A stretch of 64,000 nucleotides of DNA from Wandonia haliotis (GCF_039523435.1 NZ_BAAAFH010000003.1:124001-188000), one strand, 5' to 3'. Counted from the first letter of the stretch, positions 35,597 through 45,031 are shown. A program made the numbers and translations. The notes: generated from the letters alone by a model not told the origin.

Positions 35597-36137
35597 GTTT
35601 TATCGCTCTTGTTTCTAATTTTTCAATGCAATCACGCAAATACGCTCTTGCTCTTGAATATTGTGATTTAGACGTGTTTTCACTAATCCCAAGTTCATTA
35701 GCTATCTCTTTATGACTATATCCTTCTATAGCAAACATATTGAACACTATTCTGTATCCGTCCGGGAGTGTAGATAAAACACGTAACAGTTCCTCTGCTG
35801 CAAGCTTACCACTGATCATTTCATTATCGCTCAACATATATTGTAGCTCATCCACATCACTGTGAAAAGCATGCTTTTTATGTTTTCGGATCAGATCAAG
35901 TGAAGTATTTACCATAATCCGACGTATCCAGCCTTCAAAAGAACCGTCCATCTTGAATTCCTTTATTTTGGTAAACACTTTTACAAAACCTTCCTGAAGG
36001 GCATCCTGTGCTTCTTCTTCCGATTTGCAATAACGCAAACAAACTCCCATCATCCTGCCAGAGAACATGTCATACAACTGCTTTTGAGCTCTTGGATTTC
36101 CGGAAACACATCCTTCAATCAGTTCCGCCTCATTCAT
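35583..36137 (-). CDS. ECF-type RNA polymerase sigma factor
   Basis: A 184-residue sigma-70 family factor. Region 2 spans about residues 1-95 with AQDALQEGFVKVFTKIKEFK and FEGWIRRIMVNTSLDLIRKHKK, and region 4 lies in the C-terminal part with LSTLPDGYRIVFNMFAIEGYSHKEIANELGISENTSKSQYSRARAYLRD. No extra domains are seen. The downstream gene overlaps by 14 bp and encodes the likely anti-sigma factor, so both are expressed together, and the sigma factor should be released in response to a periplasmic signal. Confidence 0.93.
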   Translation of the reverse strand: MNEAELIEGCVSGNPRAQKQLYDMFSGRMMGVCLRYCKSEEEAQDALQEGFVKVFTKIKEFKMDGSFEGWIRRIMVNTSLDLIRKHKKHAFHSDVDELQYMLSDNEMISGKLAAEELLRVLSTLPDGYRIVFNMFAIEGYSHKEIANELGISENTSKSQYSRARAYLRDCIEKLETRAIKREED

Positions 36138-36244
36138 AACAATTTGTACTTCTATCAGACATCAAATATCGAAAATAAGTTGCATCGCATAGAAAAAATT
36201 GAAGGAATCTCATTATTTTCAGCGCATTGAAAATAGACTTCCTA

Positions 36245-37438
36245 ATGAAATATTATATTCTTGCGATTGGTATTATAACGTTACAAATCAATTCTTTATT
36301 TGCTCAAAAAACACCTACCAACGGTAGATGGAATGGGTACCTGCAACTTCATAAAAATACTGTTCTTCCTTTTCAGTTAGATATTTCAGAAGATACTTTT
36401 GAAGTAGTTAACAATACTGAACGTATTCTTCTTGAAGTCCGAAAAGGAGAGGATTCAACAGATCTTTTATTCCCCGATTTTAACTCTTTTCTTCGTGTGA
36501 AAATTGAATCCGAAAATTCTATTCATGGTTTTTGGTATAACCGACTTAAGGGAGATAATTATAAAATTCCTTTTTCCGCCAAGCCGTACTTACCCCTGGA
36601 CGATGTTACTTCGGTAAATGTATCCGGAAAATGGGAAACTACTTTTTCTCCTCAATCTGAAGATGCTTATAAAGCTTTAGGTGTTTTTGAACAAAATTCA
36701 AACGTTGTTACGGGTACTTTTCTAACGGAGACCGGAGATTATCGCTTCCTTTCAGGTACTATACAAAATGACAAACTGGTAGTCAGTACCTTTAATGGTT
36801 CTTTTGCCTTTCTATTCACAGCTACAGTAACCGAAAATAAACTGGAAGGTATGTTCTATAGTGGTAATCACTGGAAAACTAATTGGGAAGCTTTAAAGAA
36901 TGAAAATTTTAAACTCGCTGATGCCGATTCGCTTACTTATGTTACAAATGAGGAAATCCCGGTAAAATTTGAATTTCCGGATCTGCAGGGAAATACCTTC
37001 TCCTACCCTAATCCTGATTTTGAAGATAAAGTAGTAATTATTCAGCTGATGGGTAGCTGGTGTCCGAATTGTCTGGATGAATCGCTGTTCTATAAGTCAC
37101 TTTATGAAAAGTACGCAACAAAAGGTCTGGAAATCATTTCGGTTTGTTATGAAATTCCAAAATCTGCAGAACAAAGAGTGGAAGGAGTAAAAAGAATGAA
37201 AGCTAAAAATGATCTTCCCTTTCATTTTGTTATTGCCGGCAGTGCAAAAAAGGATTGTGCATCAAAACACTTTCCTATGTTAAATGATATCATGTCCTTC
37301 CCTACATCTATCATTATTGATAAATCAGGAAAAATACGAAACATTCACACCGGGTTTTCAGGACCCGGAACAGGAGACTATTATCTTGAATACGAAAAAA
37401 ATACTACTCAATTAATAGAAGAATTATTATCCGAATAA
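36245..37438 (+). CDS. TlpA-like thioredoxin-fold protein
   Basis: A 397-residue exported protein: signal peptide (ILAIGIITLQINSLFAQ), a beta-rich region of about 230 residues (GRWNGYLQLHKNTVLPFQLDI, SGKWETTF), then a C-terminal thioredoxin-like domain of the TlpA/ResA type with the active-site motif MGSWCPNCLDE and DIMSFPTSIIIDKSGKI. The CxxC suggests a periplasmic disulfide reductase or heme-related thiol protein. The ATG at 36245 gives a complete signal peptide; an in-frame TTG upstream is less likely. No operon partner is visible. Confidence 0.85.
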   Translation: MKYYILAIGIITLQINSLFAQKTPTNGRWNGYLQLHKNTVLPFQLDISEDTFEVVNNTERILLEVRKGEDSTDLLFPDFNSFLRVKIESENSIHGFWYNRLKGDNYKIPFSAKPYLPLDDVTSVNVSGKWETTFSPQSEDAYKALGVFEQNSNVVTGTFLTETGDYRFLSGTIQNDKLVVSTFNGSFAFLFTATVTENKLEGMFYSGNHWKTNWEALKNENFKLADADSLTYVTNEEIPVKFEFPDLQGNTFSYPNPDFEDKVVIIQLMGSWCPNCLDESLFYKSLYEKYATKGLEIISVCYEIPKSAEQRVEGVKRMKAKNDLPFHFVIAGSAKKDCASKHFPMLNDIMSFPTSIIIDKSGKIRNIHTGFSGPGTGDYYLEYEKNTTQLIEELLSE

Positions 37439-37451
37439 GCAGTAACTGAAT

Positions 37452-38867
37452 TTATTTCAGTTTGTTAACAACAGGACGCTCTTCGGCATTTGCCAGTTTC
37501 CAGGTTACCAAAAAAATCAAACGGGTAACACTCTCTAATTTTTCAAAGTCTATTTTCTCGACTGTATCTGTAGGTTGATGATAGTCTTCATGAACTCCGG
37601 AAAAGTAAAAAATAGAAGGAACGCCATGAACGACAAAATTATAATGATCGGATCGGTAATAAAACCGATTGGGATCATCTTCCGAATTATATCTGTAATC
37701 CAGACGGATCTTTCCTAATTCTTCCGCTGCAGCTTCATTCGTTTTATGCAAATCATCACTCAACCTATCTGAACCTATTACATAAATGTACGCGGGATCT
37801 TCATTTAAATCATCTGACCTTCCGATCATATCTATATTCAGGTTGGCTATCGTATTATGCATCGGAAACACCGGATTCTCTGAATAGTATTTCGATCCTA
37901 ATAAACCTTTCTCCTCTGCCGTAACCGGCATAATAAGTATGGTTCGTAAAGGTCCCTGCCCTGCTTTTTTTGCAAGCGCCAGAGATTGAGCAATTTCCAG
38001 TAAAGCAACAGTACCTGATCCATCATCATCCGCGCCATTGTATATTACTCCATCTTCTTTACCTAAATGATCATAATGGGCTGTCAAAACCACAACTTCG
38101 TCTTTCAAAACAGGGTGAGATCCCGGAATAACCCCCAAAACATTTTCCGTTTCAATCACTTCTACCCCATCATTCAATCGTACATTTCCCTGTAGTAATT
38201 CCTTTAATTGTCCGGAAGGTTTTTTCATCCATTTCTTAACCTTTCCTGACAATTCAAAACTCTTCTTATCAACAAACAATGAAGCAAAAGAAGTTTTTAC
38301 ATTACCCGGAAAAACCAATCTGGCTTCGTTAAAATAATGTCCGTATAACTCATTAAAATTATCCCAGTCTTCAATCAAAAAACCAACTCCTCCGAATCCT
38401 GCCTTCTGAACATCCTTTATTCTTCCGAATAATTCACGATACGTTTCCTTCCCCTGAACAAGCAAAGCATATTCATGTTCTTTCCCAACATTATTCGAAG
38501 AAAAAGGAATAAACTCTATATTCTCTTCCTCTATCGTATTCGGCCCGGTATATAAAAACTGACCAGGAAAAGATAATCTCGTACCATTAACCTCCAGTTC
38601 TCCACCCGGAATTACTTTATGAAGTTCAAATTTCTGAAAATATGAATCTAATACTTCTGCTTGCTCAAGTCCATAGGTCGCAAAATGCTCACTCAGATAA
38701 GCAGCTGCTAACTTTTGTCCTTTTTCACCTGTTCCTCTTCCTTCAAAAGCATCAGAAGCAATAATCTCAAGGTGCCTTTTCAATTCTGCTCCTGTAATAG
38801 AATCCATAAAAGGTTGCTGACCATAAACAGATACAGTCAGAAAAAGAACGACAAACAATAAACGCAT
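37452..38867 (-). CDS. M28 family peptidase
   Basis: A 471-residue exported peptidase (signal peptide ending VSVYGQ). The catalytic region has ALTAHYDHLG (His ligand), NGADDDGSGTVALLEIAQ (bridging Asp), MPVTAEEKGLLGSKYYS (catalytic Glu), NIDMIGR (Asp) and FYFSGVHEDYHQPTDT (His), all as in M28 aminopeptidases. Residues about 100-220 look like an inserted protease-associated domain. The start at 38867 lies 10 bp after the rpiB stop, so the two genes are co-transcribed; a TTG start inside rpiB is less likely. Confidence 0.92.
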   Translation of the reverse strand: MRLLFVVLFLTVSVYGQQPFMDSITGAELKRHLEIIASDAFEGRGTGEKGQKLAAAYLSEHFATYGLEQAEVLDSYFQKFELHKVIPGGELEVNGTRLSFPGQFLYTGPNTIEEENIEFIPFSSNNVGKEHEYALLVQGKETYRELFGRIKDVQKAGFGGVGFLIEDWDNFNELYGHYFNEARLVFPGNVKTSFASLFVDKKSFELSGKVKKWMKKPSGQLKELLQGNVRLNDGVEVIETENVLGVIPGSHPVLKDEVVVLTAHYDHLGKEDGVIYNGADDDGSGTVALLEIAQSLALAKKAGQGPLRTILIMPVTAEEKGLLGSKYYSENPVFPMHNTIANLNIDMIGRSDDLNEDPAYIYVIGSDRLSDDLHKTNEAAAEELGKIRLDYRYNSEDDPNRFYYRSDHYNFVVHGVPSIFYFSGVHEDYHQPTDTVEKIDFEKLESVTRLIFLVTWKLANAEERPVVNKLK

Positions 38868-38877
38868 AATCTGATAA

Positions 38878-39315
38878 TTAAGAGCAAGCAATTTTATTCA
38901 CCCGATTGGCGTGTCTTCCTCCTTCAAATTCTGTAGAGAAGAAAGTATCTACCATTTCTATTGCAGCCTCCCTACTGATAAACCGGGCAGGAAGTGCAAT
39001 TATATTTGCATTATTATGTAATCGTGCCAATTCTGCAATTTCAGTTTCCCAACACAAAGCACAACGAATTCCCTGGTGTTTGTTGGCCGTCATACTAATT
39101 CCATTTCCACTTCCACAAATCAATATTCCCAGTATATCCTCATTATTTTCAACAAAATCAGATACCGCGTGTGCATAATCAGGATAGTCAGTACTATCCG
39201 CAGAATAAGTTCCGTAATCTTTTACCTCATACCCTTTCTCTGTAAGATACTCTTTAAGGTATTCTTTCAATTCAAAACCTGCGTGATCACAACCAATAGG
39301 AATAATTCTGGACAT
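38878..39315 (-). CDS. rpiB: ribose 5-phosphate isomerase B
   Basis: A 145-residue cytoplasmic isomerase that interconverts ribose-5-phosphate and ribulose-5-phosphate (pentose phosphate pathway). The N-terminal IPIGCDHAGFELKEYLKEYL and the catalytic-Cys region LICGSGNGISMTANKHQGIRCALC match RpiB/LacAB. The stop is 10 bp from the M28 gene, so the two are probably co-transcribed. Its start flanks the left end of the A+T-rich candidate origin. Confidence 0.95.
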   Translation of the reverse strand: MSRIIPIGCDHAGFELKEYLKEYLTEKGYEVKDYGTYSADSTDYPDYAHAVSDFVENNEDILGILICGSGNGISMTANKHQGIRCALCWETEIAELARLHNNANIIALPARFISREAAIEMVDTFFSTEFEGGRHANRVNKIACS

Positions 39316-39856
39316 TTCTTAGCTATTTAAACAATAATAAACCTCTGTAAACAATACTTCTTGCTATTCGGTTTCAAAATTAGTGCTTATTCACAAACAA
39401 GGCAATTTATTAACATTAAAGAAAAATGTGTTTATGTAACTAATTAATAATCAGTAATACATATCTCCATTTTATCCACAGTGAATTACTACTTACTGTT
39501 AAAACGATGTGTGAAGAAATCAATAATAAACTATTGCTATTCACAAAAAAGAAACTGTATATACAAGAAAACGAATTTACCAAGTTAGAATAGGGTCATT
39601 TTGTAATGAGTTATTAACGATAGAATAAACGTATATCAACCCATTATTTCCTAAAATTAAATTCACATTAAGAATATTCACAGTTTTGTTGATAAGCTAT
39701 CCAAAAACACCTGAATCAATACATTCCGAAAAAAAGAACTGTTGAAAACATAGCTTTAAAACTTCATAAGTTATATTTACAACTGTAAAGTGTATTATTT
39801 TTTCACATTATCCACAGCCTTAATAAAGAATAATAAAATCTCTTTTTAAATAAATT
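39316..39856. other. candidate replication origin (oriC), gene-free A+T-rich region
   Basis: About 540 bp without a plausible gene between divergent rpiB and the MORN-protein gene; it is the only long gap in the window and is visibly A+T-rich. It holds two perfect DnaA boxes (TTATCCACA at 39472-39480 and 39808-39816), a one-mismatch TTATTCACA at 39387-39395, and TTATCAACA on the minus strand at 39687-39695. The octamer TAT[C/T]CACA occurs five times in the same orientation (39388, 39473, 39538, 39675, 39809). A parS cluster lies about 13 kb to the left, and most genes on either side point away from it. This is inference; no origin was verified. Confidence 0.6.
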
Positions 39857-39864
39857 TATTTTTG
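39857..39864 (+). promoter_or_regulatory. -7 element for the MORN-protein operon
   Basis: TATTTTTG fits TAnnTTTG; the ATG at 39868 starts 3 bp after it, which would give a leaderless message. Confidence 0.4.
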
Positions 39865-39867
39865 ATT

Positions 39868-41385
39868 ATGATAAAAGAAAGCATTGCAAAAGAGTACTTG
39901 GTGTTTAGTATTTTTCTTGCTATCTTCTTTTCAGGATCTCTTTTTGCACAAAATGATACTATCAGATTTTATTACCAGGATAGTTCTGTACACAGTGCAG
40001 GAGTAATGCTTAACGGACAACCAGAAGGATTGTGGGAAACCTATTTTCAAGGAGGTACTTTAAAAAGTAAAGCTAACTGGAAAAATGGAAAATTAAATGG
40101 GATGTCTTCTTTTTATCTTCCTGATGGTATATTGATAAAAACTATAGAATATTCTAATGGATTAAAAAATGGTTATACTACTGAATTTGATTCCACAGGA
40201 AATAAGATACTGGAACTACCCTACGAAAGAGATACGTTAAACGGAACAGGATATCGTTATTATCCTTCAGGTATCTTAAAGGAAGAGTTCTTTTACTCAA
40301 ATGGAAAATTAGATGGTACGCTCCGTAAATATGGTGAAGATGGTCGTTTAACAGGCATTTCCCGCCTTGAAGAAGATAGCCTTATACAAGAGACCAGTAT
40401 TAATCAACTGGATGAAAACGGAAGAAAACAGGGGTTTTGGGAAATAAAGGATAAGGAAGGAAATCTTCTGGAAGAAGGTAAATACAAAGATGGTAAACGC
40501 AACGGTTCGTTTCGAAAATATGATAAGTATGGTCGTGTAAGTCATTTGGAAGAATATGTGAATGGAAAACGGATTAAACAGCAGGAATTTTCTTCGCTAC
40601 GTTTCGAAGAAAAATACCACGAAGAGTCAGGACTTTGGTCTAGGGGACCAGAAAAGAACGGGGTAAAGATAGGAACACACCATTTTTTCGATTCTACCGG
40701 AAATGTATTGTTTTCGGAAGTCTACCGGGAAGACACATTAGCGGCCAGAGGAATAGTATCAGATGCAGGGATAAAAGACAGCATGTGGCTTTATTTTTTT
40801 CCCAATGGTCAAAAAAGTTCAGAAGGATCTTATCAGCAAGGTCAAAAAACAGGAAAATGGATTTTCTACTATCCGGATGGGAAAAAGGTACAACAGGGAT
40901 ATTACAGGGAAAATCTTCCACATGGTTCGTGGGTATGGTATTATTCTAATGGTCAGGTAAGAGCTGAAGAAAACTATTACAAGGGAAAATTGGAAGGAAC
41001 ACAAATTGAGTATGATTCATTAGGTAAATGCATTACACAGGGGATATATGTGGGAGGAGTAAAAGATGGTGACTGGTTTTATTATGTGGGAGATCATAAA
41101 GAAACCGGAAGATATGAAATGGACTACAGACAGGGTGAATGGATCTATTATTACAATGACGAACAAATTGTTTTTAAGGGAGAGTTTAAAGATGATAAGC
41201 CGGTAGGTAAACACAGAGAGTGGTATGGCAATGGTAGTTTAAAATCAATCAAACGATACAAACCAGGGGGAAGAAAACATGGAAAATGGAAATTATTCTA
41301 TAAAGATGGTTCCATAGAACATACCTTATACTACAAAAATGGTAAATTGGTCAACATTGATGGAAAAACTGTAAAAAAAGATTAA
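39868..41385 (+). CDS. MORN-variant repeat exported protein
   Basis: A 505-residue exported protein with a signal peptide (EYLVFSIFLAIFFSGSLFAQ). About 14 MORN-variant repeats of roughly 23-25 residues fill nearly the whole mature protein, each with a core such as GEDGRL, YxNGKxxGxxxxY or GKWxxYYPDGK. MORN repeats form beta-hairpin rods and often sit at membranes. The next gene, a PAS kinase, starts 10 bp later, then a LytTR regulator, so the product may be a sensor component or surface target of that system. Function is not known. Confidence 0.85.
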   Translation: MIKESIAKEYLVFSIFLAIFFSGSLFAQNDTIRFYYQDSSVHSAGVMLNGQPEGLWETYFQGGTLKSKANWKNGKLNGMSSFYLPDGILIKTIEYSNGLKNGYTTEFDSTGNKILELPYERDTLNGTGYRYYPSGILKEEFFYSNGKLDGTLRKYGEDGRLTGISRLEEDSLIQETSINQLDENGRKQGFWEIKDKEGNLLEEGKYKDGKRNGSFRKYDKYGRVSHLEEYVNGKRIKQQEFSSLRFEEKYHEESGLWSRGPEKNGVKIGTHHFFDSTGNVLFSEVYREDTLAARGIVSDAGIKDSMWLYFFPNGQKSSEGSYQQGQKTGKWIFYYPDGKKVQQGYYRENLPHGSWVWYYSNGQVRAEENYYKGKLEGTQIEYDSLGKCITQGIYVGGVKDGDWFYYVGDHKETGRYEMDYRQGEWIYYYNDEQIVFKGEFKDDKPVGKHREWYGNGSLKSIKRYKPGGRKHGKWKLFYKDGSIEHTLYYKNGKLVNIDGKTVKKD

Positions 41386-41394
41386 ACTTAACCG

Positions 41395-44130
41395 GTGCAA
41401 AAACATTCTTTACATAAAAAAGAAATTCACTTTTATCAGTATACTGACAGAGAAGATGATTTTAGAAGATTAAGCCTGATATACGGATTCAGTGCCCTTT
41501 TTGTACTTCCTTTATTTACTATACTGGCATTTAATACAGATATTCCTGATATTTATGCATACGTATCCATGTTTGCTTCCGGATATACATTTTTGGTTAT
41601 TTTGGTAACCTATCTTGTGACCCCGCTGAGAACCTGTATTTTTCCTTTTCATTTTTTATTCTTCTGCGGAGCGACATTGTTTTTGGGGTGGGACCTGATA
41701 CAATCCGGTTTTCCACCTGTCCATAAAATACCTTTTGTATTTCTGTATGCGGTTATTGTTATTTCGCTGCAACGATTTTACTACACAATCATTTACAATA
41801 CGCTGATTGCTGTTTCGATCAGTATTGCGGGAATTTTATTCAGTGAATTTTCGAATCAGTTAATTGCACTCGGAAGTCTTGTGTTTATAGCAGGATCTGT
41901 TTCTGTACTTTCTCTTTATTCCCGGAACAGGATGATAAGCAGAATACAGGATTATTCCATGTACCTGTCAGCTATTATCAATCAACCTGGAATTGGAATT
42001 GCGCTTATCCGTAATGAACATAAACCAGAAATTGTTGATTACAACAGCTATTTTATCAGTTTACTAGGATTGGACGAAGATATCTCGGATCAGGAAACAA
42101 AAAGTTTATTAGAAAAGATCATAGCGGAGAGAAATAAATCAGGAGGAAACCGATTTGAATATGAAATAGAAGAAAAACAGCAATGGGTAGAATTATTTCT
42201 GGATGAAATTGAGTTGTACGAAGGAGTCTTTTTATTGTTAAAGGTTGTAGATATAACCCTTAGTAAAGAACAAAGAGAGCTGATCCACAGGAATGAAACA
42301 AGATTCAGATTGTTGTTTGAAGAAAGTAACGATGCCATCTTTATTATGTCAGGTGGAAAGGTTATTAACGCTAACATGAATGCCGTTGGATTATTCCAGA
42401 AAAGTCAGGAAGAATTACAGGGTACAAATTTATGGGATTTTGGTGCACCGCATTTAGACAGCGAACTCCTGAAAGAACACTTTGAACGTTTGGATGAGGT
42501 AAATAACAAAGTGCGTCTGGAGTGGGATTTTATCCGTACAGATGGTAAAATTATTCATGTAGAATTATCTCTCATTCTCATGTTTGCTAACGGAGAACGT
42601 TTTGAGCAATGCGTTGTACGGGATATTACCGAACAGAAGAATCATGAACATCAGTTAAAAACTACACAACAGACATTCAAAAACATTATAGAGAATATTC
42701 CGGAAGCTATCTTACTGTTTACAAGAAATACAGTAGTTTTTGCCAATACAGAAGCATACCGTATGTTGAATTTCACATCAGATTCTATTTATTCGGTAGA
42801 GTTGGATGAATTATTCATTGATAAAAACAAAGACATTTTTATTAAAGCCATCAATAACCATGGTCCGTCTAAAAAACTGGTGAATGAACAGATAGAAATT
42901 CAGCGTTTTAACAGTGATGAAAAAATAGATGTTGAATTTACGCTTACTAATACCATTTTCAACGGTGAAAAGGTATCTATGCTGATAATCAAGGATATTT
43001 CACTTATCAACAAACTGGCGGGTCAGCGATTCAGAGCGGAAGTGGCGGAGGAAATGAACAAAAAACTGGTTCATGAAATTGAAGAGCGACGAAAAACAGA
43101 AAAACTGTTACAGGAACAATCACTGAAGTTAAAGGCAATTATAGAAAACTCGTCCAACACACTTATCTGGACGGTTAACAGGGGTTTTGAATTATTAATG
43201 TTTAACGAATATTTTCATTCCACAATCTTCCATCTTTTTTCTGTGGAATTATCAGAAGGTGTAAACATGGTTGACCTGTTTACCACATATATGGATGAAA
43301 AGGAGTCAGAAGCTTTTCGAAAGGGAATGAACAAAGTACTGTCGGGTCATTCCACACAAATTGAAAATAAACTGAGTATAGGAGAAAAAAAGTACTGGAT
43401 TGAAACTTTTCTCAATCCGATAATTGATACGGAAGGAAATGTGATAGAAATTTCCTGTGTTTCCCACAACAGTACGGAGAAGAAAGAAACCGAACAGGAA
43501 ATCATCAATTCATTGAGGGAAAAAGAAATCTTACTTAAAGAAGTTCACCATAGAGTAAAGAACAATCTGCAGGTTATTTCTAGTATCCTAAATCTTCAGA
43601 GCTCCTATGTGACAGATGAAAACACGAGAAACATACTTCAGGAATCTCAGAACAGGATTAAATCAATGTCTTTTATACACGAAAATCTGTATCAGAAAGA
43701 CCGTTTTTCGTCTATTGATTTTTCGGAGTATATTTTTAATTTATCGAACAATTTAGTACATTCATATCAAATTTTTGATAATTTAGTAGAAATTAAATAC
43801 GACATGGAAAAGATCCATTTGAGTTTGGATCAGGCTATTCCATGTGGATTAATTGTTAACGAACTTGTTTCTAACGCACTTAAATATGCTTTTCCTGAGA
43901 ATTTTGACAATGGTGAATTGTTAATAAAGCTTAAGAAAAAGGATGAAAAAATTGAATTGATGATAGGAGACAATGGAATAGGTCTGCCCAACAATTTGGA
44001 TATCAACAAAACGGACACTTTAGGGCTTCAACTTGTATTAACACTGATCGATCAGTTGGACGCCGATGTTGAGATTAAAAGGGAGGAGGGTACAAAATAT
44101 TTCATTACTTTTGAACTTTTAAACGTGTAA
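41395..44130 (+). CDS. multi-PAS sensor histidine kinase (HisKA_2 type)
   Basis: A 911-residue kinase starting with a GTG. Six or seven N-terminal membrane segments (about residues 25-185) form a 7TM-type sensor. Several PAS domains follow, at roughly 190-290, 300-410, 420-540 and 580-690 (for example RLLFEESNDAIFIMSGGKVI, IENIPEAILLFTRN, IENSSNTLIWTV). The C-terminus has the HisKA_2 phosphoacceptor motif LLKEVHHRVKNNLQVISSILNLQ and an ATP-binding domain (IVNELVSNALKYAF, IGDNGIGLP). HisKA_2 kinases often pair with LytTR regulators, exactly as here (next gene 3 bp away). Confidence 0.92.
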   Translation: MQKHSLHKKEIHFYQYTDREDDFRRLSLIYGFSALFVLPLFTILAFNTDIPDIYAYVSMFASGYTFLVILVTYLVTPLRTCIFPFHFLFFCGATLFLGWDLIQSGFPPVHKIPFVFLYAVIVISLQRFYYTIIYNTLIAVSISIAGILFSEFSNQLIALGSLVFIAGSVSVLSLYSRNRMISRIQDYSMYLSAIINQPGIGIALIRNEHKPEIVDYNSYFISLLGLDEDISDQETKSLLEKIIAERNKSGGNRFEYEIEEKQQWVELFLDEIELYEGVFLLLKVVDITLSKEQRELIHRNETRFRLLFEESNDAIFIMSGGKVINANMNAVGLFQKSQEELQGTNLWDFGAPHLDSELLKEHFERLDEVNNKVRLEWDFIRTDGKIIHVELSLILMFANGERFEQCVVRDITEQKNHEHQLKTTQQTFKNIIENIPEAILLFTRNTVVFANTEAYRMLNFTSDSIYSVELDELFIDKNKDIFIKAINNHGPSKKLVNEQIEIQRFNSDEKIDVEFTLTNTIFNGEKVSMLIIKDISLINKLAGQRFRAEVAEEMNKKLVHEIEERRKTEKLLQEQSLKLKAIIENSSNTLIWTVNRGFELLMFNEYFHSTIFHLFSVELSEGVNMVDLFTTYMDEKESEAFRKGMNKVLSGHSTQIENKLSIGEKKYWIETFLNPIIDTEGNVIEISCVSHNSTEKKETEQEIINSLREKEILLKEVHHRVKNNLQVISSILNLQSSYVTDENTRNILQESQNRIKSMSFIHENLYQKDRFSSIDFSEYIFNLSNNLVHSYQIFDNLVEIKYDMEKIHLSLDQAIPCGLIVNELVSNALKYAFPENFDNGELLIKLKKKDEKIELMIGDNGIGLPNNLDINKTDTLGLQLVLTLIDQLDADVEIKREEGTKYFITFELLNV

Positions 44131-44133
44131 ATT

Positions 44134-44886
44134 ATGCCGAAGACGAATGTATTGGTAGTCGAAGACGAATCAATTGTATCAAAAGATATTCAGCACAGCC
44201 TGAAAAAGCTGGGATACAATGTGGTTGGAGCAGCTTCTACAGGAGAGCGGGCCATTGAATTGGCAAAAAGCGAAAAACCGGATATCGTACTTATGGACAT
44301 TATGCTGAAAGGTGAAATGAACGGTATAGATACAGCGGATGTTATGAAATCGGAATTTGGTATTCCGGTTATTTTTCTGACGGCATATGCGGATGATTCA
44401 ACATTATCAAAAGCGAAAGTTACCGAACCATACGGATACATAATCAAACCATTCAAAGAAGTTGATTTGCACACAACAATTGAAATGGCGCTTTATAAGC
44501 ACAACAAGAACAAAGAAGTTGAAAAAGAGCGTGATTTGTTGTATTCAATTGTTGAAAACAAAGATAGTCAGGAGTTTATTTTCGTTAAATCCAACAGTCG
44601 TCTGGTGAAGTTGAACACAAAAGATATTTATTTTGTGGAAGCATTAAAAGACTACGTGGTTATTAACACATTGGATAGCCGGTATACGATCCATTCTACA
44701 ATGAAGGATATTGAAAAGAAACTTCCCGGAGATCAGTTTACACGTGTTCACAGATCGTATATTGTTCGATTAGATAAAATACAGGCTATTGAGTATCCGA
44801 ATTTACATCTTGAAAACGATAAAAAGATTATTCCGATCGGTGGTTCTTACAGAGATGAACTTCACAATAAAATTAACCTGGTATAA
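44134..44886 (+). CDS. LytTR-family response regulator
   Basis: A 250-residue regulator. Receiver domain: MPKTNVLVVEDESIVSKDI, phosphoacceptor Asp55 in IVLMDIMLKGEMNG, and IIKPFKEVDL. The C-terminal LytTR DNA-binding domain (about 150-250) has IYFVEALKDYVVINTL, RVHRSYIVRLDKI and EYPNLHLENDKKIIPIGGSYRDEL. It lies 3 bp after the PAS kinase gene, and the trio (MORN protein, kinase, regulator) ends with a hairpin terminator. Target sites are unknown. Confidence 0.95.
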   Translation: MPKTNVLVVEDESIVSKDIQHSLKKLGYNVVGAASTGERAIELAKSEKPDIVLMDIMLKGEMNGIDTADVMKSEFGIPVIFLTAYADDSTLSKAKVTEPYGYIIKPFKEVDLHTTIEMALYKHNKNKEVEKERDLLYSIVENKDSQEFIFVKSNSRLVKLNTKDIYFVEALKDYVVINTLDSRYTIHSTMKDIEKKLPGDQFTRVHRSYIVRLDKIQAIEYPNLHLENDKKIIPIGGSYRDELHNKINLV

Positions 44887-44911
44887 GGTTGAGTAGGAAA
44901 TATAAAACTGA

Positions 44912-44945
44912 AAAAGAGCTGTCCCTTTAAAGGCAGCTCTTTTGG
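44912..44945 (+). terminator. hairpin terminator after the LytTR gene
   Basis: AAAAGAGCTGTCC and GGCAGCTCTTTT form a near-perfect stem with a 7-base loop followed by a T-run, at the end of the MORN-kinase-LytTR operon. Confidence 0.83.
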
Positions 44946-44999
44946 TTTTTATTAACAGCTTATTAGCGTTTCGGACTGGTGATATTTAACAATTTTACG

Positions 45000-45007
45000 T
45001 AATTTTG
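45000..45007 (+). promoter_or_regulatory. -7 element of the aldehyde dehydrogenase promoter
   Basis: TAATTTTG is a perfect TAnnTTTG element 24 bp upstream of the ATG at 45032. Confidence 0.5.
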
Positions 45008-45031
45008 CATAGAAATTTTAAAACTACGGAA

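Noticed and set aside
37444..37462. 7-bp inverted repeat AACTGAA ... TTCAGTT at the end of the M28 gene
   Set aside because: Low G+C stem without a proper T-run and overlapping a stop codon; not convincing as a terminator.
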